NCBI GenBank assembly: GCA_031308135.1
Contig: JAHLJT010000631.1
Location: 159,874,921 to 159,938,920 of the forward strand
Length of the DNA: 64,000 nucleotides
Reading direction: 5' to 3'
Source of the DNA: Acheta domesticus
Lineage: Eukaryota; Arthropoda; Insecta; Orthoptera; Gryllidae
Below the pieces are notes generated by a model. It made no database searches and was not told where the DNA came from. It saw only the letters and a list, made by a program, of their open reading frames with translations. Position 1 is the stretch's first letter, and each line of letters starts with the position of its first letter. Positions 1-10,148 of this stretch are shown piece by piece. Made by a program: the position numbers and the translations under genes.

Positions 1-120
1 AGAAAACTATTGAAACCCAGAAATTGAAATATATTACTCATTTTGACTGAACTCATTACTACTGAAGAAAGTAAACCCGCAGAGAGCAATATAGCCTACT
101 TTAATCCCCTTCTCTAAAAA

Positions 121-160
121 AATTAATAATAATAATAATAATAGTAATAATAATAAATAT
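121..160. repeat. (TAA)n microsatellite
   Basis: Imperfect TAA/ATA trinucleotide run of about 40 bp in AT-rich DNA. No coding signal is seen around it. Confidence 0.85.
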
Positions 161-1089
161 AATCAAATTCCTGTGATCCCATTGTCAAGTAGATAAATTG
201 GAAAATATTTATTTTGGTGAAAATTCTAAATTACAGTATAAGCGGTCGTGTAGTATGTGGAACGTACAGACAGATGAACAGATGTTCTGAAAAAACACTT
301 TTTCGAAATTAGCGACTTCCGAAACCTATATTTCTTTCAAAATATAGACATCGATTGATTCAGCTTTATAACTCTTCCTTTGTGTTAGGAAATTTGCGTA
401 AGTAAATCATATCTTCAGATACAGATGGAGAAATCGTGACCAATCCTTCTATTCGGACCTCAAATCTTTTAAAGCTACATCATGTCTTTTGCACGCATTC
501 ACTCCAAAGCGCATAACCTTCCTAATACTCTCTTCTCAGCGCACATCTGCCCGGATCGCCTCTTTGTAGGCCTATATATTTTTAAACAGTCACAAAGAAA
601 CCTTTGCGAATTGGTGATGCGCCGGTTCACAGGAATATTTTATGCCGGCACGCTATTTGGTGTATTGGCAACCGGGAGAAGCGATGGGCAGGGAGGGGTG
701 CCCGTAGATTCGGGTGTGAGGGTCTCTCTAATCTAATCTGTGCAGGCGCTCCAGCGACGCCAGCGCCATTGGCGGCGCGAGAGGCGCACAGTGGGATGCG
801 GCATGTGGGCATTACTCAGACAGCTCTGGAAACTGTTACACACTCTAGTTATAGTTCTGGTGATACTGTACTCTCTGTTCAGTCACGTAAGTGATTATAT
901 TGTCGCATTTCACATTTTGACTTGATCATATTGAGAGGGGAGTCTGTACGGCTAGTAACACGTGGAAATCATTCGCATATATTTCGCAAATGTTGATTAA
1001 CGTTTTCTGGGGATGGGGTACTGTCTATTAGTTTTGTCATTTTAGAGAACCAATGTATTTCTGGAATGCAAGAAAAGTGTTCTGGGTTA
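161..1089. other. Intergenic, nothing recognised
   Basis: AT-rich sequence with a moderately GC-rich patch at about 620-800. Short open frames overlap on both strands there, but none shows a domain, a signal peptide or a preferred frame. Confidence 0.6.
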
Positions 1090-1572
1090 GTAATAATAGT
1101 TGTAGTAGAACTAATAATAGTAATAAAAGTTGCAGTAGTAGAAGTAGTAGTAGAAGTAGTAGCAATAGTTGCAGAATTAGCAATTGTAGTAGCAGTAGTG
1201 GTAGTAGTAGTAGCAGTAGTGGTAGTAGTAGCTATCGTAATAACTGTGGTAGCAGTAGAAGTAGTAGTGGTAATGATAGTGATAGTGGTAGAGGTAGTAG
1301 TAGTTGTGCGAGAGGAGTGGGAGTAGTGTAGTAGTTGAAGCAGTGGTAGTAGATCAAGTGGAAGTAGTGGAGGTAGTAATAGCAGCATTAGCAGCAACAG
1401 CAGCCGGAGCAATAGCAGTAGTAGCCGTCACAGCAAAAGTACTTAGGAGAAGTAGTAGTAGCAGTAGCAGCAATATAGCAATAGTAGAAGTACTAGAAGA
1501 AGTTATAGCAGCGGCGGCGGCGGCGGCAGCAGCAGCAATAGTAGCAGCAGGAGAAGCGGCAGCGGCAGCTCT
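1090..1572. repeat. Degenerate trinucleotide array (AGT/GTA/GCA)
   Basis: About 480 bp of interrupted trinucleotide repeats. It begins as AGT/AAT mixtures and grades into GCA/GCG near 1500-1570. Because the period is 3, several frames on both strands stay open and read as poly-Ser, poly-Val, poly-Thr or poly-Ala. That is the expected artefact of such an array, so I do not call a gene. Confidence 0.85.
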
Positions 1573-1619
1573 GTTTGCAATTTTCGAAAAACCGGACTAT
1601 ATCCGAAAATTAGACTAAC

Positions 1620-2066
1620 ACCATATTTTTTACCATCCCATATTACATATAAGGATAAAATTTAAAGTAAAATTTGGAACGGTTTTTGAGAAAAAAATTA
1701 AAATTACCAGTATTTCGGGCAAAATTACAGGAAAACTATTCATAATTTCGAAAAGTTGAATATAATCGTATTTCAAGATGTCTTTAAGGAACAGATTTGA
1801 TGCAGGAAAAAATCTCTATCTTCAATAGTATAGTAGTAGTAAGACGCCGAAAACATTCTGAATTTCTGAAATTTTCGAAAAATTAGGGATTTCAAAGAAA
1901 ATGAGACCTGCACCGTTCTCTTAAAGTCCATCGTACTATCCAACAACCAAATTTAATAAAAAAATTTGAAACCTTTTTTTTAAATCTTGAAAATGCCCGA
2001 TGGGCTTTAAGTAAAGAACCCCAAAAATTTAAATATCGGTTTCAAATTTCAAGGGCCTCGTCATCG
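1620..2066 (-). repeat. Family Q repeat fragment
   Basis: Shares diagnostic blocks with the other family Q copies. These are the 'disrupted' GGTTTTTGAGAAAA block, the 'gaaaaaatctctatcttcaa' block, the 'gacgccgaaaa' block and, near 2035, 'atcggtttcaaatttcaag'. The last corresponds to about 57303-57323. Both termini are missing. It stops where the FHQDI pseudogene begins. Confidence 0.7.
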
Positions 2067-2071
2067 GTCGG

Positions 2072-2434
2072 AGCAGTGAACTAATTCCATGGATAAGTAA
2101 TGCAAAATGGAAGGAAGAAATTTTCATTGGTCCGAAAATCATAAAACTCCCGTTGGATGAAATAGTGGAAGAAAAATTGCGAGACATTGAGTTAGCAGCT
2201 TGGCAATCCTTGAAGAGAGTTGTGCGTGCATTTCTCGGGAGAAAGAACGAAGACAATTATAAACCGTTGGTCACTAAATGGTTGGAAAGCTACAAAAATA
2301 AGTGATGTAGATTGTCTCTGAAAATTCATTTTCTTCACTCCATTTCCTGCAGAATTTGGGTGATATTACTAAAGCATATGGTGAAGAGTTTCATCAAGAT
2401 ATTGCTACAATGGAGAAGATATACCAAGGCGGTG
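2072..2434 (+). pseudogene. Degenerate arthropod repetitive protein (FHQDI/MEK family)
   Basis: Frame 1 (2072-2305) reads through ELIPWIS, KWKEEIFIGPKI, AAWQSLKRVVRAFLG and NYKPLVTKWLESYKN, then hits a stop (TGA). After a frameshift, the homologous reading continues as LKIHFLHS and then, in another frame, NLGDITKAYGEEFHQDIATM-EK-YQGG. From memory of arthropod genomes, this order (KWKEGIFVGPQI, FLGNH, NYKELV, IHFLHSHLDFFPENLG, ERFHQDI, MEKRYQG) marks a family found in very many repetitive copies in insects, mites and crustaceans, usually unannotated and probably transposon-derived. The copy here has at least two frame breaks and one stop, and it lacks the region following YQG. Function is unknown. 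No start codon or neighbours suggest expression. Confidence 0.7.
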
Positions 2435-3425
2435 TGGTAGCCGTTCGATTAAAATCTGTCCTAGTAGTGGGGTATATTTAGTTCGTTAATTGTAAGCAGT
2501 GAAATTTGTTATTTGTGACTACGTTCTAGTTTATGAATAAAGTCACTGTTATTACAACCCACTCTCGTCTGTGTTTTGATTACACCCGTATGACGCCACA
2601 ATAAAATCCTAAATCTAAATCTTAAAATTAATGAATGACAAATAGGCACCTAAAACAATGATGAATGAATAATTATAATCACTGAATAGTGATATACGAG
2701 TTGATAGTCTTTTCAATGGCTCGGCAGCCTGGAGACAAGAATAGGTACCTGCGTTGCGAAGGCGCTGCTCTCGATCAGTTCGCTGCCGGGGCTGGAGTCT
2801 AGCCATGCCGTGATGCGGTGATACTCTGCACCAGCTGAGCGAATGTTCCGTCCCGGCCACTGTGACCAGGCATGTATGCCTGCCGTGGTCTGGTTTTCAA
2901 TGTCGCCCCACACACGTGCAAATGAAAACTTTCAAGATGGGCAGCCTTTAGCCCTTGATGAATAAATGCCGTTAAAGGCTTTGCAGCATGTTGATGAGTG
3001 GCAGGGCAGAAGTGCCGACTGCCAGCGTAGCATAAGTCAGTAACTACGCGAATGACCGCGTGATGTTCATCCAAGTCTCACATGACTGATGAGCGGATCT
3101 GACTGCCGCGATCTCATGGAAGAGTTCTGTCTTGTGAACTCTGTGTAGCGAATCTGACGGGCGCGATGGTTCCTAACAAAATATAGACAGCCGCCCCCCC
3201 CGACCTCGCGGTGGTGGGTGGCCACCGCGAGGCGTGGAAGAAGGGGATGGTGTGAGTGGAGAGGGGGGCCCTTGTGTGGCTGCCGGTCTTGGGCCCCGAG
3301 ACAAGGGGCGGGAGCGCGCGAGGCGCGGCTGCATTAGAAGGGCAGCAATAAGCCGCACATGCCGAAAGACGCTTTGAAGAGCCCATCTCCGCCGAAGGGG
3401 TGGGTCGGCGGCGAGGATGGGCAAT
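2435..3425. other. Intergenic with GC-rich hairpin patch
   Basis: An AATAAA signal lies near 2536, followed by a CT/GT-rich stretch, possibly the tail of a retroelement. A direct motif pair 'gcg(a/g)atctgac' occurs at about 3095 and 3148. At 3204-3232 there is a perfect 11-bp inverted repeat with a 7-nt loop (CCTCGCGGTGG / CCACCGCGAGG), inside a GC-rich patch running from about 3180 to 3425. No gene is recognised. Confidence 0.5.
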
Positions 3426-4080
3426 ATTTGGGGGTACTTTAAATGAAGCCCGTTTTGAGATTTTCAAAGTTAAAAGAAAATGGCTCCAAATATTTTGTTG
3501 TTGAATAGTGCAAAGGACGTTTAAGGGAATGATGTAGGTATCATTTTCGTTGATAGCCCCAATATTTCGAAAATTGCAAAAAACTTTTTAAAACCTGCAA
3601 AATTGAAGATAGAGATTTTTACCTCACACAAAGTCGGTTGTACAATATTAGCTCTTTAAATAAGGTCATTTACCATTTTTTGAAGAAACGAGTAGTTTTT
3701 GTGAAAATTGCGATTCCTATTTACAAAAAAGTGTTTGTCAAAAACCGTTCCAAATTTTTTCATTAAGTTTTCTTCACTTATGTAATGAAGGACGATAAAA
3801 AATATGGCCTTAGTCCTACTTCTGGGAAATACTTGGTTTTTTGAAAATTGCAAAAAAATAATTTTTAAACTACAAAATTGTAGATAGCGATTTTTACATC
3901 AAACAAAGTTTCTTGTACAAAATTAGATTTTTAAAAAAGGTTATGTAGAATTTTCTGAAAAAACGAGTCGTTTTTGCGTAATCTTTGCTTCAAAATTACA
4001 ACAGGAAATTTCTCAAAAACCGCTTCAAATTTTTCTTTAAATTTTCCCCACGTGTGTAATAATGGACGGTAAATAAATAC
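3426..4080 (+). repeat. Family Q repeat, internal part with two to three ~270-bp units
   Basis: The marker 'ggctccaaat' or a variant recurs near 3482, 3745 and 4022. Each is separated by blocks reading like 'gaagatagagattttta' and 'acgagtagtttttg'. This gives two tandem internal units of about 265-280 bp. No terminus is present. The right edge abuts the terminus M of the next element at 4083. Confidence 0.75.
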
Positions 4081-4082
4081 AT

Positions 4083-4700
4083 AAACTAGTGGTGCTATAG
4101 AATGGCACAGACTTTCTCGCAGAACTTAATTTTCTAATCTCTATAGTTTGAACCAGTTTTTTCGTTATGAATGGTAATCTTCCGAGATACATTCTTTGGA
4201 CGCCCAAAGGACATTTTGTTTCACATTTTCTGGATTTTTCGGCTTTCTAATGCTAAAAATGAAGCCACCATATGCTATTACTATTATATAAGTGTTAGAG
4301 CCAAGCAGAGGGAAAATATCCGTTCCTGTTAATTGGGTGCATCGGCCCAGAGCTTCCGATGGAAACTTTGCTGATTCGAGTCCTGATCGGGTAATATTAT
4401 TTATCAAAATTCTCTGTTACAGGAAATAATTGAGAATTCCAGAAACATGATTAAAATCCATGTGAAGCCATTCGAATTACAAATATTGATAATTACGGTA
4501 AATGAACTGGAAGTGTCTGTATGTAATTTTCCAATTTTCAACTTTTTAACAATTTTCCACATCTCTTCTTGGAGTTGTAAAGCGTATATACTATCATATT
4601 AATTGTTCGTCGTTCTGTGCATCTGTATAAACCGATTTCAGTACAAAAGGTAGACTATCAACATTAAATGTAAACAAAATATAATAATTACGGATAAGAA
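4083..4700 (-). mobile_element. Terminus-M element (copy M1)
   Basis: Begins on the plus strand with AAACTAGTGGTGCTATAG followed by AATGGCAC and ACTTTCTCGC, which is terminus M in reverse orientation. The interior (about 4125-4620) is closely similar to 4930-5410. It includes a tRNA-B-box-like string 'gattcgagtcc' near 4374. The distal end is not delimited. No coding sequence is seen. Confidence 0.65.
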
Positions 4701-4744
4701 CAAGTTAGATATCCCTAATAGTTCCAAAACCGTTAATAATTTGC

Positions 4745-4890
4745 TTTTTACCTTCTCGCCTTACGAATACTTCGTAAGAAGAGAAAGTTATGTAATCGTG
4801 CGCTGGAAAACGGCTAATTTTAGCCAGAAAAACTCTTATAGTTGGAGTCTGGTGAGGAAAAAGTGGATGAAACGTGTTTCTAAATTTAGG
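4745..4890 (+). repeat. Family Q palindromic end, truncated
   Basis: Starts with TTCTCGCCTTACGAATACTT followed by CGTAAGAAGAGAAAGTTATG, the palindrome-containing Q end, then the shared block 'cagaaaaactcttat'. It is interrupted at 4890/4891 by the reverse terminus M of the next element. This suggests that element inserted into, or recombined with, this copy. Confidence 0.7.
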
Positions 4891-5669
4891 AAACTAGTGG
4901 TGTAATAGAATGGCGCAGACTTTCTCGCATAAAGTTTTCTAATCTCTATAGTTTGAACCAGTTTTTCTGTTATAAATGATAATCTTCCGAGATACCTTCT
5001 TTGGACCCCCAAAGGACATTTTGTTTCACATTCTCTAGATTTTTCAACTTCTAACACTAGAAATGAAACCACCATACGCTATTACTATTATACAAGTGTA
5101 AACGTCATGCAGAGCCACTTTCATAGCAGTCGTTAATCAGCGAGAATTGGCATAGCTTTTTGGAGGGAAGCTGTGCCGGTTCGAGTCATGATCGGGGCAT
5201 TTTATTTGTCAAAAATCTCTATTGTCACAAGAAATAATTGAGAATTCTAAAAACTTTAATGAAAAGCAAGTGAAGCCATTTGAATCACAAATATGGGTAA
5301 TTACGATAAATGAGCTCGAAGTGTCTGTATATATTTTTTCGAGTTTTTAACATTCAACAATTTTTCACGTCTCTTCTTGGATTTGTAAATCGTATTTTAC
5401 CATCGTATCAATTGTTTGTTTATCATGCATTTACCATTTTATAGCTCGGTTCGATTCTTTTTATGACTCTTTTCGACCTATACGGTGCTAGTTTGGCGTA
5501 GTGATAAAAGTGCCGGTTCGTTTACTTTGAGGATCGGATTTCGGGTCTTGGAACGGAAAAATTTTTCTGGTAGAAAACACTTTTGCTTGTTTATGAAGTA
5601 GTGGAGTAGCATTTAGGACCGTATAGAAGCAGTGCGAGAAAGTATGTGCGTTGGAAACACCACTAGTTT
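4891..5669. mobile_element. Terminus-M element flanked by inverted M copies
   Basis: The left end (4891-4928) is a reverse terminus M and the right end (5634-5669) is a forward terminus M, so this 779-bp unit has inverted termini of about 36 bp. The left half resembles 4083-4620. The right half (about 5410-5669) is the reverse complement of 55748-56060. It carries 'ggttcgagtcatg' near 5173 and 'tttggcgtagtg' near 5492, tRNA-like box motifs. No ORF of substance is present. It could be a composite of two elements head to head or a TIR transposon derivative. Confidence 0.6.
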
Positions 5670-5689
5670 TTTTCATAATGAAATGTTTT

Positions 5690-6095
5690 CTTCAAAACCA
5701 GATCTTCAAATAATCTTACGTTCAATATTTCGAAAATATGAGTATTTCCTTTCCACACATTTGTTCCATAGATAGGCAATATTTATTTTTTAAAGCTACT
5801 TTTTCTGAAAATAGCTTTTCTTCTTCTTTTGTATCCTCAAACATTACAAAAACGATTTTTTTACTTGTTTCTCACATCGTTAATATGTACACATTAGCGG
5901 CAATTTGTACACATTATTATATTTATGAGTACATGTGCTTCAAATAATGTGAAGTAAATTTTGTGGAAAACTCAACCGTTTTCTGTGAAAACTAGCTCAA
6001 AATTCCGCATTTTCAGAAACGCTCAAACGCCGTTTTCTCAAAAATGGCTCAAAATTTTTTCTCCAAACTTTTCAAACTGATAGTGCTAATCGCAC
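5690..6095 (+). repeat. Family Q internal fragment
   Basis: Matches the third and fourth units of the long copy at 44898-46392. Shared blocks include 'aaacgctcaa' with 'cgttttctcaaaaatggctc' and 'gctaatcgcactctttaat'. Neither terminus is present. Confidence 0.65.
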
Positions 6096-6102
6096 TCTTT
6101 AA

Positions 6103-6152
6103 TCTATCTATCTATCTATCTATACATATATATATATATATATATATATATT
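6103..6152. repeat. (ATCT)n/(AT)n microsatellite
   Basis: An ATCT run to about 6120 is followed by a TA dinucleotide run to 6152. It lies directly at the end of a family Q fragment. Confidence 0.9.
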
Positions 6153-6159
6153 GAGACGA

Positions 6160-7324
6160 GTCGTGGATTGACTCACACAATATTTATAATAAAAAGAGGG
6201 GGACAGGAATTCTTATTCGGGAATGGGCTCCGGATCCAATCACATGCACAATGGAAACTAGTGGGTAACAAGAACTTTTCTTTATTACAAGAACAATCGC
6301 CATACAAAATTGGTTGCTTTCGGTGCTCACAGGAGCAATTACTCTGTTCTTTCCCCGTGTTTAATTACATCCCATTGACAATTTCTCCGTTATCCTGGGG
6401 CTTCACTCCTTTATTATGATTTCAATACTTGGGGGGGGGGGCTCAACTCAAGATCACTCTCAGCTACTAGCTAATTACTTTCCCTCCCAATCTTCCGGCC
6501 GCTTCGACTCACGAGACTCCAGTCTGACTCACGCCGTTTCATGTTCGCCCGTCCGCCGTCGGGTCGACGCCTCGCGCCGCAGGATGTCAGCGCAGGGAGG
6601 GGAGCCCCGCAGTGCCGCTCCTGCCACTTGTTCTATGCGTTGTCTTCTGACGTGTCTTGTCGCGCCACCTCGCCCTTCGGGTAAGTCCGCTTCCTTCGGC
6701 TGCGCTCGGAAGGGCGGCCGACCTTCGCCGCCGTCGGTCGCCTCCCACCCCACTCGTGGTCGCAGTGGTCTACTTCGAAACGTTACCAGAACGTTTCGAC
6801 TGCATCGGTACGACGTCCTCCCCAACTACGGTTTTCTTGTTCTCTTACATCACAGCTTCTAGCTTTTATTGTAATTGTCATCGACTGTTCACCTTAATGG
6901 CACTTAATGATGTCGAATACTTGTATACAATGTTCCCTTCCTCTACACTGCCTGTGCCCACTCCACGTGTTGACCATCCACCGCTTGTAATCCTTCACCA
7001 CTCTCTTGTACCCGTTTCGTCTCGTCTCACTTTTCAACTAGCCCTTCCACTTTCGTCACACACTTTCTTTGTCACAACGCCTTTCCAGTTCTATTCTCTC
7101 CGCCACTGTTCACTCTTCCTTCCACACGACACTCAAACGTCCGTCCTCTACCTCCGCCATTGCTCTACTACTGATCCCGTGCTCGTGATTCGTGGCCTCC
7201 GGTTCTTCGCGCTGAACCGGCTCTGGCCCCCCGACTCCGCCGGCGGGCCGGCCTCTGCCGCGCAGTTCAAACGTACGATATGCATCGGAACGCATTGTTA
7301 TTGTATCAGAGATAACAATTCGTT
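6160..7324. other. C/T-rich intergenic region, no recognised gene
   Basis: Open frames of 148 and 247 codons overlap here on the plus strand, but they are out of register with each other and have no domain. The composition is skewed to C and T (about 6900-7250) and explains the lack of stops. A G run at 6430-6438 and a GC-rich patch at 6500-6780 are the only notable features. On the minus strand a polyadenylation-like AATAAAG occurs near 6285; a retroelement end is possible but unproven. Confidence 0.45.
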
Positions 7325-7780
7325 TCAATATATATATATAAAATTCTCGTGTCACAGTTTTAGTTACCATACTTCTCCAAAACGACTGGACCGATTTTGA
7401 TGAAATTTTATATGTATATTCAGTAGGTCTGAGAATCGGTTGTTATATATTTTTATGCCCCTTAGTGATAAGGGTGGTCCAACCCAATTTTTTAATTTTT
7501 CGGACAAAACTTTTTAGGCAATCCGTTACACACGGTAGGTATTTCAAACGGCGGTATTTCACCCGCTACATGTTGTTCCTCCATATTACGCAGCTGCTCA
7601 GCGATGAGCAGAATCTGCTATTAAATGTGAACAACACGGGGAGAGACGGTGAAAGAGAGAGAGACGGAGAAAGACAGACGGGGAAAGAGAGAGAGACGGA
7701 GAAAGGGAGACGGGGAAAGAGAGAGAAAGACTGAGAAAGAGAGAGATAGAGGCAGAACAACGTCTGCTGCGCTCAGCTAG
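7325..7780 (+). mobile_element. Non-autonomous Helitron
   Basis: The 5' end has the insect Helitron signature: TC, an AT-dinucleotide stretch, AAAATTCTCGTGTCAC, then 'ggaccgattttgatgaaatt' and 'gtctgagaatcgg'. The 3' end has GGCAGA-ACAACG-TCTGCT, a 5-6-bp hairpin, followed by GCGCTCAGCTAG, ending at 7780. Helitrons are rolling-circle elements with 5'-TC and CTRR-3' ends and a subterminal hairpin, which fits. The interior is filled by a GA-rich minisatellite and has no Rep/helicase coding sequence. The base after CTAG is A rather than the usual T, so the very end may be mutated. Confidence 0.8.
7632..7752. repeat. GA-rich minisatellite (~32-bp unit)
   Basis: Repeats of 'gggaaagagagagagacgg' followed by 'agaaag', with a period of about 32 bp and 3-4 imperfect units, lie inside the Helitron. 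Confidence 0.75.
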
Positions 7781-8290
7781 AGAAATGTTTGTCTCCGCCA
7801 TGCATTGTTGCGTTAAGTTTGAGGAGTCTTACGCTTATTAAAGACTAATATATCATTAATTTTATAATTAGCAGGAAAAAAAGCACAGCAATTACTATTT
7901 GACTACAGGTAGATATGACGTTGGGACTAGGAACTTTGTTTTAATAATTTGTGATGTTTGTTGCTGCGAAATGTTTAATTAGCCTTAATTAATTAATGTT
8001 TAGTTAGTCTTCGGAAGTTGATATTATATTCTCGAATGTACAAAATGGGGAACAGATTCATAGTTAAACAGTTAAAAATGTGTACATGTATTTTATAAAA
8101 AAAATTAAATGATTGTTCTTTAGAGAAGATTTATTTATTATCGTTAATTATTTTCTCCTGCCGTCTTTTAATATATAGATTTTCGTTTTTACTGCCATTT
8201 AGTGCAACAATAGATAAAGGAATACCTGATTCATTTACATGATATAATTATCACTTGATCAGTATCCCCGAAAGACGTCTACCGGCGTCA
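7781..8290. other. AT-rich, nothing recognised
   Basis: Lies between the first Helitron and the hAT element. The right-hand part (to 8290) may be upstream sequence of the second Helitron, because the hAT target duplication joins it to helicase coding sequence. I could not find a helicase reading frame in it. Confidence 0.4.
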
Positions 8291-8298
8291 CTTCTGAC

Positions 8299-9132
8299 CA
8301 GTGTTGCCAGACGTACCGCATTTCCGCATTTTATACCGCATTATTAACACCTAATCCGCATTAAGCGATGAGGATGCCAAATAAATCTGCATTTCCTTGA
8401 TAGTAGATTAAACTCCATTTTTTCATATCCTCAGTTATTACAATTGTTAGATGTCCCGCTAACTATGGTTGACAAAATTTGAATGTTCAAAAATGTTGTC
8501 TCTCTCTATTCGATTAAAGTAGAAAGCAATAAAACACCAATCATTTACCAATCATTAGGGTTTTATCCAATTGCCGTATTCGAAAATTGATGACCAAGTA
8601 CCAAGGTGTAGTCGTGAACTCCGTCCTTTATTGTCTTACTGTTATAGATTCAGAGGACAAATAGGTGACAACATGTTGGTTAGTCGTTTCCGAATCCACC
8701 AAATAAGAATACGGAACATCGTTCGGATTCTTACTGCGTTTATTCAAGCCGGAGAAATGATGCACTTCGCGGGATATTGAAATTAAAAATGTGGAAATTA
8801 CGTTACGAAATGTTAAAATCTTCATATTAAACTGAGATTAAAAATAAATTGAAAGCACATTTATAACAAAAATACTGATATTTTATATTTTTAATTTCTT
8901 GGGTGAATGGAGAACTTTATATATAGTGAGAACAAACATAGAACAAATATAGTGAGACCATATCACATTTATTTAATTAATAAAACGGACTTCTATGTCG
9001 ATGTATGAATTATTGATGTTTTCCCCTATCTTTAAATTATATTATACGTAGTAAATCCGCATTCATTAGAAGAAATCCGCATTTTCGAACTTAAAAACTT
9101 CGCAATCGGTAGTTTCACATCTGGCAACATTG
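8299..9132. mobile_element. hAT-like non-autonomous DNA transposon (834 bp)
   Basis: Terminal inverted repeats CAGTGTTGCCAGACGT (left) and CAATGTTGCCAGATGT (right, reverse complement) match at 14 of 16 positions. They are flanked by an 8-bp target duplication, CTTCTGAC (8291-8298) and CTTCTGAT (9133-9140). Eight-base duplications and CARTGTTGCCA ends are typical of hAT elements. Several CCGCATT motifs lie just inside both ends (about 8315-8365 and 9055-9085), as expected for subterminal transposase-binding repeats. No transposase frame is seen. The element splits the second Helitron. Confidence 0.85.
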
Positions 9133-9140
9133 CTTCTGAT

Positions 9141-9660
9141 CCAGTAAGCAGCAAACGTCGAAGCCATCATTTTAAATGGTAAATTTCGAGGTGATAATAC
9201 ATTACTGCCACGGATCCCTATTATACCCACAGATGTGCCAATTCAATTTAAACGTCTTCAATTTCCGTTGAGATTGGCATTTGCGATGACTATTAATAAG
9301 TCTCAAGGCCAAACGATGTCAGTTTCTCGAGTGGGCAAACCATCCAGTTTATTTGTGTTATCTAAAGATGGGATAACAAAAAATATTGTATACTCTATTG
9401 CGTTTAGGGATTTGTTTTTTTAGTAAAATTATTATAATTAGCAATTTATATAATTAAAAAAATAAATTACAATAAATTAAAAATATAAATATTTGGTATT
9501 GTGTTATTTTTATATTTCATCATCGTTCACAGCGCTCCATGCCTCTTCAACTCATATATACCACATCCTCAAACACTGACAATAAGTTAGTCATGTTTTT
9601 CTACTAAAATAATCCTAGGAATAATTTATATGGCAAAACAACGTTTGCCGGGTCAGCTAG
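9141..9660 (+). mobile_element. Helitron remnant, 3' part
   Basis: Contains the C-terminal helicase coding remnant (9154-9423). It ends with GGCAAA-ACAACG-TTTGCC, a 6-bp hairpin, then GGGTCAGCTAG, with T following at 9661. This is the same 3' architecture as the element at 7325-7780, with compensating changes in the hairpin. The 5' portion is missing or lies beyond the hAT insertion at 8299-9132. Confidence 0.85.
9154..9423 (+). pseudogene. Helitron helicase (Pif1-like) C-terminal fragment
   Basis: An open frame of 89 residues reads NVEAIILNGKFRGD, LLPRIPIIPTDVPIQFKRLQ, FPLRLAFAMTINKSQGQT, SVSRVGKPSSLFVL and KNIVY, then TAG. This is the end of the Helitron Rep/helicase protein, a SF1B Pif1-like helicase. 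The known family has about 20 more residues between INKxQGQ and SRVGKPS (the ...YVALSRV segment of the last helicase motifs). Here they are missing without loss of frame, so the helicase would be inactive even if full length. All upstream parts (Rep nuclease, Walker A and B) are absent. The hAT insertion at 8299-9132 lies 13 bp upstream, counting from the end of the target duplication. Confidence 0.85.
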
Positions 9661-9663
9661 TAC

Positions 9664-10148
9664 ACAGTAAAGTTCCATTTGGGATTTTTTTGTTTTTTTT
9701 TAATTACACAAATGTATTTTTTAAGTTTTCACACCGTTAATAAGCACATCTCCAGAAATTTGTAAAGACTATCGTATTTGTGAGTTGATGTACTTCAAAA
9801 GAGTTCTAATGAAGTTTTTCGAAAACTCATAAATTGTCTGTAAAAACAGCTTCAAATTTCGCATTTTCAGTAGCAATGAAACGTAATTTTTAATTACGGC
9901 TCCAAATTTTTTAAAGAAAATTGGCATTTAAGACGAGATTTTACTGTTCTTGAATATTCTTAAAATAATATTTCTGCTCTATTATTTGGAAATCGAAAAA
10001 TTAATAAAATGTCAAAGAAACGTACTTTGGGCAGCGATAGATTGCAGCTTGCAAGAGAATGTGGCAAGTCCGAATAGCTTGCCGAGACCAAAGGAAATAG
10101 AAAACTAATACGGGAAAGTCCGTGCTATTCTGTAGCACCAATAGTTTC
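9664..10148 (+). repeat. Family Q 3' part with terminus M4
   Basis: Parallels 45950-46392 closely, with 'cagcttcaaatttcgcattt', 'aaaatgtcaaagaaacgtac', a 'ggcagcgatagat' block, 'gccgagaccaaa', then terminus M at 10111-10147. The M hairpin here is GTGCTA-TTCTG-TAGCAC, followed by CAATAGT in place of CACTAGT. Its left edge abuts the Helitron 3' end at 9660. Confidence 0.75.

Noticed and set aside
969..1618. Open frames on both strands reading poly-Ser, poly-Val, poly-Thr and poly-Ala
   Set aside because: They are produced by the trinucleotide array. No frame is preferred and no non-repetitive domain is attached.
6657..7400. 247-codon plus-strand frame
   Set aside because: C/T-skewed DNA keeps it open. 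No domain, and its end runs into the 5' end of a Helitron.
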